Shown here in pieces: positions 8,309-17,251 of a stretch of 64,000 nt of DNA (position 1 is the stretch's first letter; the number at the start of each line of letters is the position of its first letter). This stretch comes from Falsiroseomonas sp051859025 (lineage in GTDB: Bacteria > Pseudomonadota > Alphaproteobacteria > Acetobacterales > Acetobacteraceae), in NCBI RefSeq assembly GCF_051859025.1, contig NZ_JBHYGL010000013.1, positions 53,733 to 117,732 of the forward strand, written 5' to 3'. The notes beneath the pieces are model-generated. The model saw only the letters and a program-made list of their open reading frames with translations. It searched no databases and was not told the origin of the DNA. The translations under genes were made by a program, and so were the position numbers.

Positions 8309-9459
8309 GTCCCTTCCGTTGCCGCGCGGGCCGTGGTTGCACGGGCCGGCACTGTGTTGGCAGCCGGGGTGTTGGCAGCCGGGCGGCCGCGCCCCCGGTC
8401 CATCCAGGCCAGGGTCGCCGCCAGCCCGAGCTGGATGGCCAGGCCGCCCAGCACCAGCACCAGTTCGAGCGCGACCCCCGCCTCCAGCATGAAGCGCGCG
8501 ACCTGCGCGCCGATCGCGAGCACGGAGCCCGCGCAGAACACGGGCAGCGCATGCCGGCCGAGCATGACCAGCACGCCCCGCCGGTCGAGCATGGCCAGCG
8601 CCTCCGCCACCGGCAGCCGCGCCAGGACCAGCGCCAGCGCCAAGGCGTGCAGCAGGCGGGGCAGGGTCAGCCAGGTCTTGTCGAGCCCGTAGAGGAACCA
8701 GGGCAGCGGCAGCGTCGGCCAGACCAGCGTCTCGTCCAGGCTGAGGAGGAGACAGGCCAGCAGATAGGCGATGGCCGCGCCCAGCAGCGCGTTGGACCGA
8801 GGCACCACGGGCAGGCCGCGCGCCATGCGGGTGCCGATCACCAGGCCGATGACGAACAGGAACTGCCAGGCCAGCGGGTTGAAGAACCAGCCATCCTCGT
8901 TCGGGTAGTGCGGCAGGTTCAGGTTCCAGTGGTTGGCCACGGCCCAGACCAGGGCGGATGCCGCCAGCAGCGCCCGCGGCCGCGCCGCCGCCAGCGGCAG
9001 CAGCGCCGGCAGCAGCAGCAGGAACACCACATACATCGGCAGGATGTTGAGGTAGCCGGGCTGGTGGCCCAGCAGCACCACACCCACCAGTGCCGCCGCC
9101 GTATCATCGAAGACGGGGCCGAGGTTGATCCAGCCCAGCAGCCGGGGGTCGCCCTGGGTGCCGGCGGCATGGGCGACGATGGCGCAGGCCAGCAGCACGG
9201 TCAGGAGATGCGCGGCATAGAGGTCGAAGGCCCGGCGCCATGCCCGGGCCGACACCTCCGCCACCCCGCCCGATTCCAGGCGCTTCAGGAAAACCAGCCC
9301 GGCGGCGATCCCGGCCAGCAGCACGAAGCCTTCCGCCGCGTCCGAGAAGCCGTAGGCCGCCGTGGTGAAGGCAGCCAGCGGGTTGTCCGGGATGTGGTTG
9401 ACGAAGATCATCACCAGGGCGAGGCCCCGGAACAGGTCGATCCGCCACTCGCGCTGCAT
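8305..9459 (-). CDS. opgC: OpgC-domain membrane acyltransferase
   Basis: A 384-residue polytopic protein (about ten hydrophobic segments) of the OpgC / acyltransferase-3-like family. In other proteobacteria OpgC adds succinyl groups to periplasmic glucans; the acceptor here is unknown. Typical N-terminal features are REWRIDLFRGLALVMIFVNHIPDNPL (given here only as a landmark split: RID-FRGLAL, then FVNHIP) at residues 3-28, with the conserved Arg/Asp of the first membrane segment, and LNIL--YVVFLLLLP in the middle. The C-terminal tail carries a perfect 15-bp tandem duplication (8354-8368 and 8369-8383), which encodes a repeated Ala-Ala-Asn-Thr unit and is probably neutral. The gene is first in a two-gene minus-strand operon with the SGNH-like gene, with overlapping start and stop. 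The ATG is preceded by a purine-rich stretch. Confidence 0.87.
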   Translation of the reverse strand: MQREWRIDLFRGLALVMIFVNHIPDNPLAAFTTAAYGFSDAAEGFVLLAGIAAGLVFLKRLESGGVAEVSARAWRRAFDLYAAHLLTVLLACAIVAHAAGTQGDPRLLGWINLGPVFDDTAAALVGVVLLGHQPGYLNILPMYVVFLLLLPALLPLAAARPRALLAASALVWAVANHWNLNLPHYPNEDGWFFNPLAWQFLFVIGLVIGTRMARGLPVVPRSNALLGAAIAYLLACLLLSLDETLVWPTLPLPWFLYGLDKTWLTLPRLLHALALALVLARLPVAEALAMLDRRGVLVMLGRHALPVFCAGSVLAIGAQVARFMLEAGVALELVLVLGGLAIQLGLAATLAWMDRGRGRPAANTPAANTVPARATTARAATEGT

Positions 9460-9590
9460 GCTTCCACCTGCTGGCCGTTCTGGGAGAGCCGGTTCGAAGA
9501 GCTGGTTCGGGGGGAGGCGCTTCGTCGCCGCCGCAGTAGATGGATGATTGGTAATGTGAATTCAAGAAGGGCCGCCCGGCGGCCACCCAC

Positions 9591-9624
9591 GAAAAAAGGG
9601 GGAGCCTTTCGGCCCCCCCTCTTC
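9591..9624 (-). terminator. Rho-independent terminator of the Tim44-domain gene
   Basis: Read on the minus strand, a G+C-rich stem (GGGGGGGCC pairing with GGCTCCCCC, one mismatch, four-base loop) is followed directly by six T residues. It lies ~25 bases after the stop codon of the minus-strand gene that ends at 9647. The T-tract makes it the clearest intrinsic terminator in the window. Confidence 0.85.
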
Positions 9625-9646
9625 CGATCTTCGCGGCGAGCCGCGA

Positions 9647-10639
9647 TCAGCCGGTCTGCTGGATCGCCGACAGGCGCCAGGCCTCGCCGGCGAAGCGGAC
9701 GAAGGTCCAGAGCTCGGTCGAGGTGCTGCGGTTCGTGGGGTGGCCCTCCACCACCGAGCCATCCGCCGCGCGGGTGACGTCGATGAGGGAGAAACGCATC
9801 GCGACCGTCGCATAGTGCTGGCCGTTCTCTTCCCAGGCCTCGCTCAGGTCGCCGGCTTCCAGGCGCACGTCGCTAGTGGTGTTGGTCCAGCCACGGGCGC
9901 GGAGGTCAGACAGATCCTGCGCGAAGTAGTTCGTCATCTCCGGGGTGGAGAGACGGCGGAGCGCTTCCAGGTCCTGGCGGGACCAGGCGGCGTTCACATC
10001 GACCAGCGTCTGGCCAAAGGTCTCGAAATCCGCCGGCACGACCTGGATCGGCTTGGTGGCGACGGCTGCGGCGGCACCGCCGGCCATCGCCCCCATGCCC
10101 ATGCCGCCCATCGCGCCACCCATCGGAGGGCGGCCGTCATTGCCGCCATTCATGTCGCGGGCATAGCCGGCCGGGCCGGCGGCCACGGCCGGGCGGCGCG
10201 CGCCGCGGATCAGGCGCATCACCAGGAAGACCAGGCCACCGATCAGCGCGACCTGCAGCAGCAGGCCGAGGATGCTGGCGAAGCCCGCCATGCCGCCGAA
10301 CAGGCCGGAGCCGGAGAGCAGGCCGAACAGGCCGGCGCCGAGCAACCCGCCCATCAGCCCCGCCATCATCGGGTTGCGGCTGAGGAAGCTGCCCTGCGCG
10401 GCGGCGGGCACACCCGGGCGCGCGGCGCTGGTGGCCGGCGCGGTCGCGGGCGCCTGCTGGGTGCGCTGCATCTGCTGCGCGCCACCGGGCGCGGTCTGGG
10501 TGGTCGGCGGCGCCACCTGGGTGCGGCTGCCCCGGCTGCCGGAGGAGGTATTGCCGCCAGGCTTCGCCTCGGCCAGGGCCGGGCCGAGGGCAAGGGCCAC
10601 CACGGCGAGGGCGGTCATGACACGTGCGGTGCGTCGCAT
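9647..10639 (-). CDS. Tim44-like domain protein with signal peptide and membrane segment
   Basis: A 330-residue protein. It begins with a signal-type segment (RRTARVMTALAVVALALG, then ALAEA). A Gly/Ser/Gln/Pro/Thr-rich spacer follows, then a glycine-rich hydrophobic section and a clear membrane helix (VALIGGLVFLVMRLI, ~residues 148-162). The C-terminal ~130 residues resemble the Tim44/TimA-type NTF2-like fold (IQVVPADFETFGQTL... ending in WRLSAIQQ). Bacterial members are inner-membrane-associated proteins of unsettled function, distantly related to mitochondrial Tim44. The start at 10639 is chosen because it gives the signal peptide and is preceded by GGAGGA; the frame upstream of it is not protein-like. 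It is divergent from the receptor gene at 10771 and followed by its own terminator. Confidence 0.86.
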   Translation of the reverse strand: MRRTARVMTALAVVALALGPALAEAKPGGNTSSGSRGSRTQVAPPTTQTAPGGAQQMQRTQQAPATAPATSAARPGVPAAAQGSFLSRNPMMAGLMGGLLGAGLFGLLSGSGLFGGMAGFASILGLLLQVALIGGLVFLVMRLIRGARRPAVAAGPAGYARDMNGGNDGRPPMGGAMGGMGMGAMAGGAAAAVATKPIQVVPADFETFGQTLVDVNAAWSRQDLEALRRLSTPEMTNYFAQDLSDLRARGWTNTTSDVRLEAGDLSEAWEENGQHYATVAMRFSLIDVTRAADGSVVEGHPTNRSTSTELWTFVRFAGEAWRLSAIQQTG

Positions 10640-10677
10640 GGGGGGGTCGTATCCTCCGGTCTGGGTTTCCGAACGGT

Positions 10678-10707
10678 AATATAGGGACGATCCTGCCGAA
10701 TTGCGAA
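10678..10707 (-). promoter_or_regulatory. Candidate sigma-70 promoter for the Tim44-domain gene
   Basis: On the minus strand a TTCGCA (10702-10707) is separated by 18 bases from TATATT (10678-10683), about 40 bases before the ATG at 10639. The local A+T content is higher than in the flanking genes. This is a sequence match only. Confidence 0.45.
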
Positions 10708-10770
10708 TGCCCCTTTTCTCGCGAGTTGTCGCGCGCCACCCTGTCGGCCTCGTAAGGAAGGGGATCCTCG

Positions 10771-12384
10771 ATGGCGCGACGGACATGGATGCTGGGGGTG
10801 GCGGCCGCCGCCCTGCTCTCGGGGCAGCCTCTTGGGCAGGCCCTGGCCCAGACGGCGACGACCCCGCAGGCGCGGGTCTTCCGCATGGCCACCAGCGTGG
10901 ACGCCGCGACGCTCGACCCCCACGCCACCAATGCGCTCTTCACCTTCCTGGTGGTCCACCAGGTCTATGAGGGCCTGACCCACCGGGGCGACGACCTCAA
11001 GGTCCAGCCCGGCCTGGCATCCCGCTGGGAACAGGTGGAGCCCAATCGCTGGCGCTTCCACCTGCGGGACGGCGTGCGCTTCGCGGGCGGCGAGGCCTTC
11101 GAATCGGATGACGTCGTCTTCAGCATCCAGCGCTCGCTCGCACCCACCTCCAACTACGGCATCTTCGTCGATACGGTGGCGGAGGCCGTGGCGGTGGACC
11201 GCCTCACGGTCGATATCGTGACCCGCGTCCCCGACCCCGTCATCCCCGACAAGATGACCCGCGTGATGATGATGGACCGCGGCTGGGCGGAGGCGAACCG
11301 CGCCACCGTGCCGCAGAATTTCGCGCAGCGGGAGGAGACCTTCACCGTCCGCAACGCCAACGGCACCGGCCCCTTCGTCATCCGGTCGCGGGAGGCCGAG
11401 CAGCGCACGGTGATGGTCCGCAACCCCAATTGGTGGGGCGCCGCCGCCGGGGTCGCGCCGCGCGGCAACGTCACGGAATACCACCACATCACCCTGACTT
11501 CCGATTCCACCCGCATGGCCGCGCTGCTGTCGGGGGAGGTCGACATGGTGCATGTCGTCCCCGTGCAGGACGTGGCCCGCATCCAGCGCGACCCGCGCCT
11601 GCGGATCCTGGAGGGGCAGGAGAACCGGACCGTCTGGCTCGGCCTGCGGCAGGATGTGGATGAACTGGCCGGCAGCGATGTGCGCGGCCGAAACCCCTTC
11701 AAGGACCTTCGCGTCCGCCAGGCCATCGCCCATGCGCTCGACCTCGATGCGATGCGCCGTACCACGCTGCGCGGCCAGGGCGTGCCGACGGGCAGCATGT
11801 GGACGCAGTTCGTCAATGGCTGGTCGCAGGAAGGCGACCGCCGCACGCCCTACGACCCCGCGCGGTCCCGCGCCTTGTTGGCGGAGGCGGGCTACCCGAA
11901 CGGCTTCTCCGTGCCCTTCGAATGTCCCACCGGCACCTATGACGAGGCCTGTCAGGCCGTGGCCGGCATGCTGGCCCGCGTGGGCATCCGCGCGCAGCTG
12001 ACCATCCAGCCCAATGCGGTGTTCAGCCAGCGCATCAGGCGGCAGGAGCCGATGATGTTCGCCCTGTCCTGGGGCGTGCCGACCTTCGATGCCAGCTACA
12101 CGCTGCGCGCCATCATGGCGTCCCGCAGCGTGGGCGGCGCCGCCACCTGGAATGCCGGCGGCTACAGCAATGCGGAGTTCGACGCGCTGCTGCCGCGCAT
12201 CGACGGGGAGGGCAATCCGGAAGCCCGCCGCGCCCTGATCCGCCAGGCCCATGCCATCCATAATGCGGATCTCGGCCACATCCCGATGTATCACATGATG
12301 ATCCCCTGGGCGCATCGCGCGGGCGTCGCGATCACGCATCGCGCCGACAACCAGGTGCAGGTGCGGGAAATCCGGGTGGATTGA
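10771..12384 (+). CDS. ABC transporter substrate-binding protein, oligopeptide/nickel type (SBP_bac_5), orphan
   Basis: A 537-residue periplasmic receptor of the DppA/OppA family. It has a Sec signal peptide (LGVAAAALLSGQPLG..ALAQ, cleavage around residue 27-28). The family opening SVDAATLDPH (residues ~42-51) and the LRDGVRFAGGEAFESDDVVFS motif region (split here: LRDGVRF then FESDDVVFS, ~95-115) are present. FKDLRVRQAIAHALD (~310-324) is also typical. The start is supported by an AAGGAAGGGG ribosome-binding site. No permease or ATPase genes are next to it: a repeat element and a minus-strand lipoprotein gene follow. It must therefore feed a transporter encoded elsewhere. The ligand is unknown; peptides, opines and glutathione are all bound by members of this family. 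Confidence 0.92.
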   Translation: MARRTWMLGVAAAALLSGQPLGQALAQTATTPQARVFRMATSVDAATLDPHATNALFTFLVVHQVYEGLTHRGDDLKVQPGLASRWEQVEPNRWRFHLRDGVRFAGGEAFESDDVVFSIQRSLAPTSNYGIFVDTVAEAVAVDRLTVDIVTRVPDPVIPDKMTRVMMMDRGWAEANRATVPQNFAQREETFTVRNANGTGPFVIRSREAEQRTVMVRNPNWWGAAAGVAPRGNVTEYHHITLTSDSTRMAALLSGEVDMVHVVPVQDVARIQRDPRLRILEGQENRTVWLGLRQDVDELAGSDVRGRNPFKDLRVRQAIAHALDLDAMRRTTLRGQGVPTGSMWTQFVNGWSQEGDRRTPYDPARSRALLAEAGYPNGFSVPFECPTGTYDEACQAVAGMLARVGIRAQLTIQPNAVFSQRIRRQEPMMFALSWGVPTFDASYTLRAIMASRSVGGAATWNAGGYSNAEFDALLPRIDGEGNPEARRALIRQAHAIHNADLGHIPMYHMMIPWAHRAGVAITHRADNQVQVREIRVD

Positions 12385-12389
12385 TTGAA

Positions 12390-12454
12390 GACGGTCCAGG
12401 GGGGTCTCCCCCCTGGCGGATGGGGTCCGGGGAAGGCAGCGCCTTCCCCGAATT
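12390..12454 (+). repeat. Two-hairpin intergenic repeat, copy 1
   Basis: A ~65-base element starting 6 bases after the receptor gene's stop. Hairpin 1 is CCAGGGGGG / CCCCCCTGG with a 3-base loop (12396-12416). Hairpin 2 is GGGGAAGGC / GCCTTCCCC with loop AGC (12429-12449). A second copy in opposite orientation lies at 17086-17149. Hairpin 2 is identical in both; hairpin 1 differs but stays fully paired. Position after a gene end, between convergent genes, suggests a terminator-like or mRNA-stabilising role, or a REP-like mobile repeat. Confidence 0.8.
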
Positions 12455-12477
12455 CACCCCGCGCAAGGCGCTCGCGC

Positions 12478-12912
12478 CTATCCCCCCGCCCCGAACAGCA
12501 GCGTCACCCGTTCCGGCAGCCCCATCCCATCCCATCGCGCCGCCGTGTCGCGCGGCAGCCTGCGCCCGACGCGCGCCTGCTGTGCCGGCGTGAGTTCGGA
12601 CCAGAAGCGTGTCACCCAGGGCTGTTGCCGCAGCAGGGCCTGGGTGCGCAGCGCGGGATCGGGCGCGTGTGCCGGTTCGGCTTCCGGTTCAGGGAACCAG
12701 GGCGCGGCTGGGCCGGGATCGGGTGCCTGGATGGCGATGGGCGCCGGGTCAGGAACGGGCACCGTCACCGAGTCTGGCGCCGGTGCCGGCCGGAAGCGCT
12801 CCGGCTCGAACACCCGGTCCAGCAGGTCGATCTGCCGCAGCCGCGCATCGATGCCCTGCGCCGCCTCGCAGGCCGGCAGCAGCGCCAGGATCACCAGGGG
12901 CCATCGTCGCAT
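12478..12912 (-). CDS. Small proline-rich lipoprotein, hypothetical
   Basis: A 144-residue protein with no recognised family. It starts with a short charged N-terminus and a hydrophobic core ending in a lipobox LLPAC (residues ~11-15), so it is probably an outer- or inner-membrane lipoprotein. The middle (~residues 40-85) is a Pro/Ala/Asp/Glu-rich linker. The last ~55 residues (from ALLRQQPWVTRFW) look like a small folded helical domain. Start 12912 is chosen because it places the lipobox at a normal distance; an in-frame start seven codons upstream is possible. It faces the receptor gene at 10771-12384 and is downstream of pmbA on the same strand, so it may be the distal gene of that operon (gap 53 bases). 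Confidence 0.66.
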   Translation of the reverse strand: MRRWPLVILALLPACEAAQGIDARLRQIDLLDRVFEPERFRPAPAPDSVTVPVPDPAPIAIQAPDPGPAAPWFPEPEAEPAHAPDPALRTQALLRQQPWVTRFWSELTPAQQARVGRRLPRDTAARWDGMGLPERVTLLFGAGG

Positions 12913-12965
12913 GCCCCCGCAACGGCCACGCACCCGAACGGATGCGCGGCGTAGCGCAGGCGTGA

Positions 12966-14297
12966 CTACGCGCCGGCCAGGGTCAGCCCCTCGATCCGCA
13001 GCGTCGGCGCATCCGTGCCCCGGCGGAACACCAGGTCATTCGCCGCGGTCAAATTGAGGAAAATGTCCTTCAGATTGCCCGCGATGGTGATCTCGCTCAC
13101 CGCCTCCGCCAGCGCGCCGTCGCGGATCATGAAGCCGGCGGCGCCGCGGCTGTAGTCGCCCGTCACGCCATTCACGCCCATGCCGATGAGGTCGGTGACG
13201 TAGAGCCCTTCCTTGATGTCGGCCATCAGCGCCTGGGGCGTCAGCGTGCCCGCCTCCAGCCACAGGTTGCTCGCCGCCGGCCCCGGCGGCCCGCCCGTGC
13301 CGCGGCTGGCATGCCCGGTGGAGGCCATGCCGAGCTGCCGCGCGCTGCGCCAATCCAGGATGAAGGTGGTCAGCACCCCGTCCTCGACGATCGATCGCGG
13401 CGTGCCCGCCATGCCTTCCCCGTCGAAGGGCCGGGACCGCAGCCCGCGCCGCCGCAGAGGGTCGTCCTTCACCGTCAGCCCCTTCGCCAGCACCTGCGTG
13501 CCGACGCGCCCGGCCAGGAAACTCGTCCCCCGCGCCACGGAGGCCCCGTTGATGGCCCCCAGCAGGTGCCCGAGGATGGAGGACGACACGCGCGGATCGA
13601 ACACCACGGGGATGCGCGCCGTCTTCGCCCGCACCGGGTTCAGCCTGGCCAGCGCGCGTTCCGCCGCCCTGCGCCCGATGGCGACCGGATCATCCAGGTC
13701 TTCCAGGTGCACGACCGAGGAAAAATCGTAGTCCCGCTCCATCCCCGTGCCGCTGCCGACCAGCGCGGTGCAGGAGATGCCGTGGGAGGATCGCGAATAG
13801 GCCGCGGCGAAGCCCGCGCTGGTGGCCAGCGCCACCCGCACCCGGCCCCAGGATGCATCGGCCCCCTCGCTGTTCGTCACGCCGGGGACGGCCAGCGCCG
13901 TCTCCTCCGCCGCCGCCGCGCGGGCGATCAACTCCTCCGCCGTCGGCTCGCTGGGATCATCGAGGTTGAGCGGCCCGGCATCGCGCGGCGCGTCGAAATG
14001 GTCCGCCAGGCCGCCGAAGGGATCCTCCGGCACAACCCGCGCCATCGCGACGGCCCGTTCCGCCAGCGCCGCGAAGCCTTTCGGGTCCGCCACGGTGGTG
14101 GAGACGATCGCCTGCCGCTTGCCGACGAAGACGCGCAGGCCGAGGTCGAAGCCCTCCGACCGTTCCAGCTGTTCGATCTTGCCGAGACGGCGAGACACGG
14201 AAAGCGAGGCGTTCTGTACATGCAGCGCATCCGCGCTGTCCGCACCCGCCCGCTTTGCCGCGGCAACTAGGTCCGCCAGGACGTCGAGATTGTTCAT
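12966..14297 (-). CDS. pmbA: TldD/PmbA-family metalloprotease component (TldE)
   Basis: A 443-residue PmbA/TldE protein. With its partner TldD, the family forms a protease that matures modified peptides such as microcin B17 and degrades the CcdA antitoxin. TldE is the non-metal-binding subunit, and no HExxxH motif is seen here, as expected. Typical stretches are the N-terminal GADSADALHVQN, FDLGLRVFVGKRQA (~residues 50-63), the central IPVVFDPRVSSSILGHL and the C-terminal GVNGVTGDYSRGAAGFMI. No tldD is present in the window, so its partner must be elsewhere. The ATG overlaps the stop of the M16 peptidase gene (ATGA), placing both proteases in one operon downstream of thrC. Confidence 0.93.
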   Translation of the reverse strand: MNNLDVLADLVAAAKRAGADSADALHVQNASLSVSRRLGKIEQLERSEGFDLGLRVFVGKRQAIVSTTVADPKGFAALAERAVAMARVVPEDPFGGLADHFDAPRDAGPLNLDDPSEPTAEELIARAAAAEETALAVPGVTNSEGADASWGRVRVALATSAGFAAAYSRSSHGISCTALVGSGTGMERDYDFSSVVHLEDLDDPVAIGRRAAERALARLNPVRAKTARIPVVFDPRVSSSILGHLLGAINGASVARGTSFLAGRVGTQVLAKGLTVKDDPLRRRGLRSRPFDGEGMAGTPRSIVEDGVLTTFILDWRSARQLGMASTGHASRGTGGPPGPAASNLWLEAGTLTPQALMADIKEGLYVTDLIGMGVNGVTGDYSRGAAGFMIRDGALAEAVSEITIAGNLKDIFLNLTAANDLVFRRGTDAPTLRIEGLTLAGA

Positions 14298-15571
14298 GCG
14301 GCAAGCCTTTGCGCGATCTCCGCCAGCCCCGGCACCTTGGTCGCCGGGCCGAGTGCCGTCAGCGTCGGCGCCGCGCGGAACATGCGCGCGGCCGCTTCCT
14401 GCACCTGCGCGACGGTGACGCCGGCGATGCGCGCCTTCGTCTCCTCCACCGGGATGATGCGGCCATGCACCTGCAGCTGCCGCGCCAGCTGTTCGCAGCG
14501 GCTGCCCGTGGATTCCAGCGACATCAGGAGCGATGCGCGAAGCTGCGCCTTGGCGCGGTTCAGCTCATCCTCCGTCACGTCGGTCTGCACCTTCAGCAGC
14601 TCCGACAGCGTCACCGGCACCAGCTCCTCCGCCTGGTCCTCGCCCGTGCCCGCATAGACCGCGAACAGCCCGTGGTCCTGGAAGGGGGAGGCGAAGGAGT
14701 AGATGGAATAGACGAGGCCCCGCTTCTCCCGGATCTCCTGGAACAGGCGGGACGACATGCCGCCGCCCAGCAGGGTGGAGAGAAGCTGCGTCGCCGTGTG
14801 CAGCGGATCGGTGGAGGAGACGCTGGGGAAGCCCAGCACCAGATGCACCTGGTCGAGGTCCCGTTCCTCCCGGAACTCGCCGCCGGTGTAGCGGGAAGGC
14901 TCCATCGCCGCCTCGGCGGCCGTCGGCAGGTCCGCGAAATGCGTCTGCACGAGGTCCAGCAGCGCCTCATGCTCCAGCGCGCCGGCGGCGGCCACCACCA
15001 TGCGGCTCGGCCCGTAGTGCCGGCGCATATAGCCGGTCAGGGCATCGCGCGTCATGGCGGAGACCGTCTCCTCCGACCCCAGCACCGGCCGCCCCATCGC
15101 CTGCTCGGCATAGGCGGTGGACTGGAAATGGTCGAAGACGATGTCGTCCGGCGTGTCGTTCGCCTGGCCGATCTCCTGCAGAATCACGCCGCGCTCGCGC
15201 TCCAGCTCCTCCGGCACGAAGCTGGAATGGGTCAGGATGTCGCCGATGATGTCGGCGGCCAGGCCCACATCCTCCTTCAGCACCTTGGCGTAGTAGGCGG
15301 TGTTCTCGCGCGACGTGTAGGCGTTCAGGTGCCCGCCGACATTTTCCATGTCCCGCGCGATGGCGGCGGCGTCGCGCCGCGTCGTGCCCTTGAAGGCCAT
15401 GTGCTCCAGGAAGTGGGAGACACCGTTCTCCGCCGCCGCCTCATGCCGCGTGCCGGCATTCACATAGGCGCCGAAGGAGACCGTCTCGACGCGCGGCATC
15501 CTCTCCGACACCACCGTCAGGCCGTTCGGCAGGCGGGTCAGGCGGATGGCGTCGTTCTGGGAATCGGGCAT
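14294..15571 (-). CDS. M16 family zinc peptidase (processing-peptidase type)
   Basis: A 425-residue insulinase/M16 protease related to the beta subunit of the mitochondrial processing peptidase. The inverted zinc site HFLEH is at 53-57, with the third ligand E133 exactly 76 residues after, so it should be catalytically competent. RLPNGLTVVSE at the start and the inactive C-terminal half (from ~residue 215) are typical. The ATG at 15571 is chosen because it gives the standard N-terminus; longer frames upstream run into the thrC end and are not protein-like. It lies between thrC (58 bases upstream) and pmbA (overlapping). thrC next to an M16 peptidase is a recurrent alphaproteobacterial arrangement. 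Confidence 0.95.
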   Translation of the reverse strand: MPDSQNDAIRLTRLPNGLTVVSERMPRVETVSFGAYVNAGTRHEAAAENGVSHFLEHMAFKGTTRRDAAAIARDMENVGGHLNAYTSRENTAYYAKVLKEDVGLAADIIGDILTHSSFVPEELERERGVILQEIGQANDTPDDIVFDHFQSTAYAEQAMGRPVLGSEETVSAMTRDALTGYMRRHYGPSRMVVAAAGALEHEALLDLVQTHFADLPTAAEAAMEPSRYTGGEFREERDLDQVHLVLGFPSVSSTDPLHTATQLLSTLLGGGMSSRLFQEIREKRGLVYSIYSFASPFQDHGLFAVYAGTGEDQAEELVPVTLSELLKVQTDVTEDELNRAKAQLRASLLMSLESTGSRCEQLARQLQVHGRIIPVEETKARIAGVTVAQVQEAAARMFRAAPTLTALGPATKVPGLAEIAQRLAA

Positions 15572-15629
15572 GGGTCTTGTTGTCCTTGCGCCCCCGGGGG
15601 CGCCGTGAGGCGTTGGTTCGGGGCCGCCC

Positions 15630-17033
15630 TCAGGCGGTGTTGCGCCGGATATGGGCCCGCACGAAGGATTCCACCTGGCCAAGATCATTCGGCAGGCGCG
15701 TGAAACGCTCCGGCCGGTCATAAAGGTCCGCCAGCCGCGGCGGCAGCGGCGCCTCCACCCCCGTCGCCTGGCGCACCGCATCCGGGAATTTCGCGGGATG
15801 CGCGGTGGCGGCGACAATGACGGGAATGGCGGGATCGCTGGGCGGAACGTGCATGGCGGCGGCGATGCCGATCGCGGTGTGCGGGTCGGCCAGGTAGCCC
15901 TGGGCGTTCAGCCGCGTGATCTCCGCCAGCGTCCCGGGATCGTCCAGCGCGAAGCCACGAAACACCTGGCAGGCGCTTTTCCAGGCCGCGTCGGGGATCG
16001 GCATCCTGCCCTCCGCCCGGAAGCGGCGCATCGCCTCCGCCGTTGCCTTCGCGTCGCGGCCCAGCATCTCGAACAGCAGGCGCTCGAAATTGGAGCTGAC
16101 CTGGATGTCCATGGACGGGGAGTGCGACGGCTCGACCGCGCGGGCCGACATGTCGTTGCCCGTGATCCAGCGCACCAGGATGTCGTTGCGGTTGGACCCC
16201 ACGATCAACTGCGAGATCGGCAGCCCCATCCGCCGCGCCGCCCAGGCCGCCAGCACATTGCCGAAATTGCCCGTCGGCACCGCGAAGGCCACTTCCCGGT
16301 CCGGCGCGCCGAGCGCCAGGGCGGAGGCGACGTAGTACGGGATCTGCAGCGCGATCCGCGCCCAGTTGATGGAATTCACCGCGGAAAGCCGGACCTCGCC
16401 GCGGAAATCCGCATCGGCGAACATCGCCTTCACCAGATCCTGGCAATCGTCGAAGGACCCGTCCACCGCGATATTGGCGACGTTGTCGGCCATCACCGTC
16501 GTCATCTGCCGGCGCTGCACGGCACTCGTCCGGCCCTCGGGGTGCAGGATGACGATGTCGATGGCGCTGCGATCCCGGCAGGCCTCGATGGCCGCGGACC
16601 CGGTATCGCCGGAGGTCGCGCCGACGATCGTCACACGCTCCCCCCGCCTGGTCAGCACATGGTCGAAGAGCGGGCCGAGGGCCTGCATCGCCATGTCCTT
16701 GAAGGCGAGCGTCGGGCCGTGGAACAACTCCAGCGCAAAGGTCCGGTGGTCGATCTGCACCAGCGGCGCGACGGCGGGGGTGGAGAAGCTGGCATAGGCC
16801 TTCTCCAGCATCGGCCGCAGCGTCGCCTCATCCGGCTGGCCGCCGGTGAACAGCGACAGGATGCGGGCTGCCAGCTGGGGGTAGGACAGGCCACGCAACG
16901 CGCGCCATTCGGCGCTGGTCAGCACCGGCCAGGTTTCGGGGACGAAAAGCCCGCCATCCTCGGCCAGGCCGGCCAGGAGCACGCCTTCGAAATCGCGGGG
17001 CGGCGCATCGCCGCGGGTGGAGATGTAGCGCAT
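15630..17033 (-). CDS. thrC: Threonine synthase
   Basis: Converts O-phospho-L-homoserine to L-threonine with PLP in the cytoplasm. 467 residues, the normal length for the long (E. coli-type) class. MRYISTRG at the N-terminus, the PLP lysine in FHGPTLAFKDMA (K112), the phosphate-binding GATSGDTGSAA (~residues 138-148) and FAVPTGNFGN (~260) are all present. ATG at 17033 is preferred over a TTG three codons upstream. It heads the minus-strand block with the M16 peptidase and pmbA genes. Confidence 0.97.
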   Translation of the reverse strand: MRYISTRGDAPPRDFEGVLLAGLAEDGGLFVPETWPVLTSAEWRALRGLSYPQLAARILSLFTGGQPDEATLRPMLEKAYASFSTPAVAPLVQIDHRTFALELFHGPTLAFKDMAMQALGPLFDHVLTRRGERVTIVGATSGDTGSAAIEACRDRSAIDIVILHPEGRTSAVQRRQMTTVMADNVANIAVDGSFDDCQDLVKAMFADADFRGEVRLSAVNSINWARIALQIPYYVASALALGAPDREVAFAVPTGNFGNVLAAWAARRMGLPISQLIVGSNRNDILVRWITGNDMSARAVEPSHSPSMDIQVSSNFERLLFEMLGRDAKATAEAMRRFRAEGRMPIPDAAWKSACQVFRGFALDDPGTLAEITRLNAQGYLADPHTAIGIAAAMHVPPSDPAIPVIVAATAHPAKFPDAVRQATGVEAPLPPRLADLYDRPERFTRLPNDLGQVESFVRAHIRRNTA

Positions 17034-17085
17034 GGGCCGCAACCTAGTGCGGCAGGGGGCTGCGGGCGAGGGGAGGCGCCGGGGA

Positions 17086-17149
17086 TTCCGGGGAAGGCGC
17101 TGCCTTCCCCGGGCCCCATCCGCCAGGGCCGAACCGGCCCTGGACCGTC
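17086..17149 (-). repeat. Two-hairpin intergenic repeat, copy 2
   Basis: Inverted relative to copy 1 (12390-12454). Hairpin 1, on the plus strand, is CCAGGGCCG / CGGCCCTGG (17123-17143) and hairpin 2 is GGGGAAGGC / GCCTTCCCC (17090-17110). The connecting bases (TGGCGGATGGGG and the flanking GACGGTCC, read on the minus strand) are shared with copy 1. It lies 3' of the TylF-like gene in the same relative orientation as copy 1 lies 3' of its gene, and 5' of thrC. The rest of 17034-17251 shows no gene. Confidence 0.8.
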
Positions 17150-17251
17150 ATCAGATTGGAATCGCTCGGGAAACCGGGCGGAACCGCCCCGATGCGCGCG
17201 CTGCCAGCCGCTTGCCGGCGGCGGCGCGGGTGCGGCAGAACTGACCGCGCT

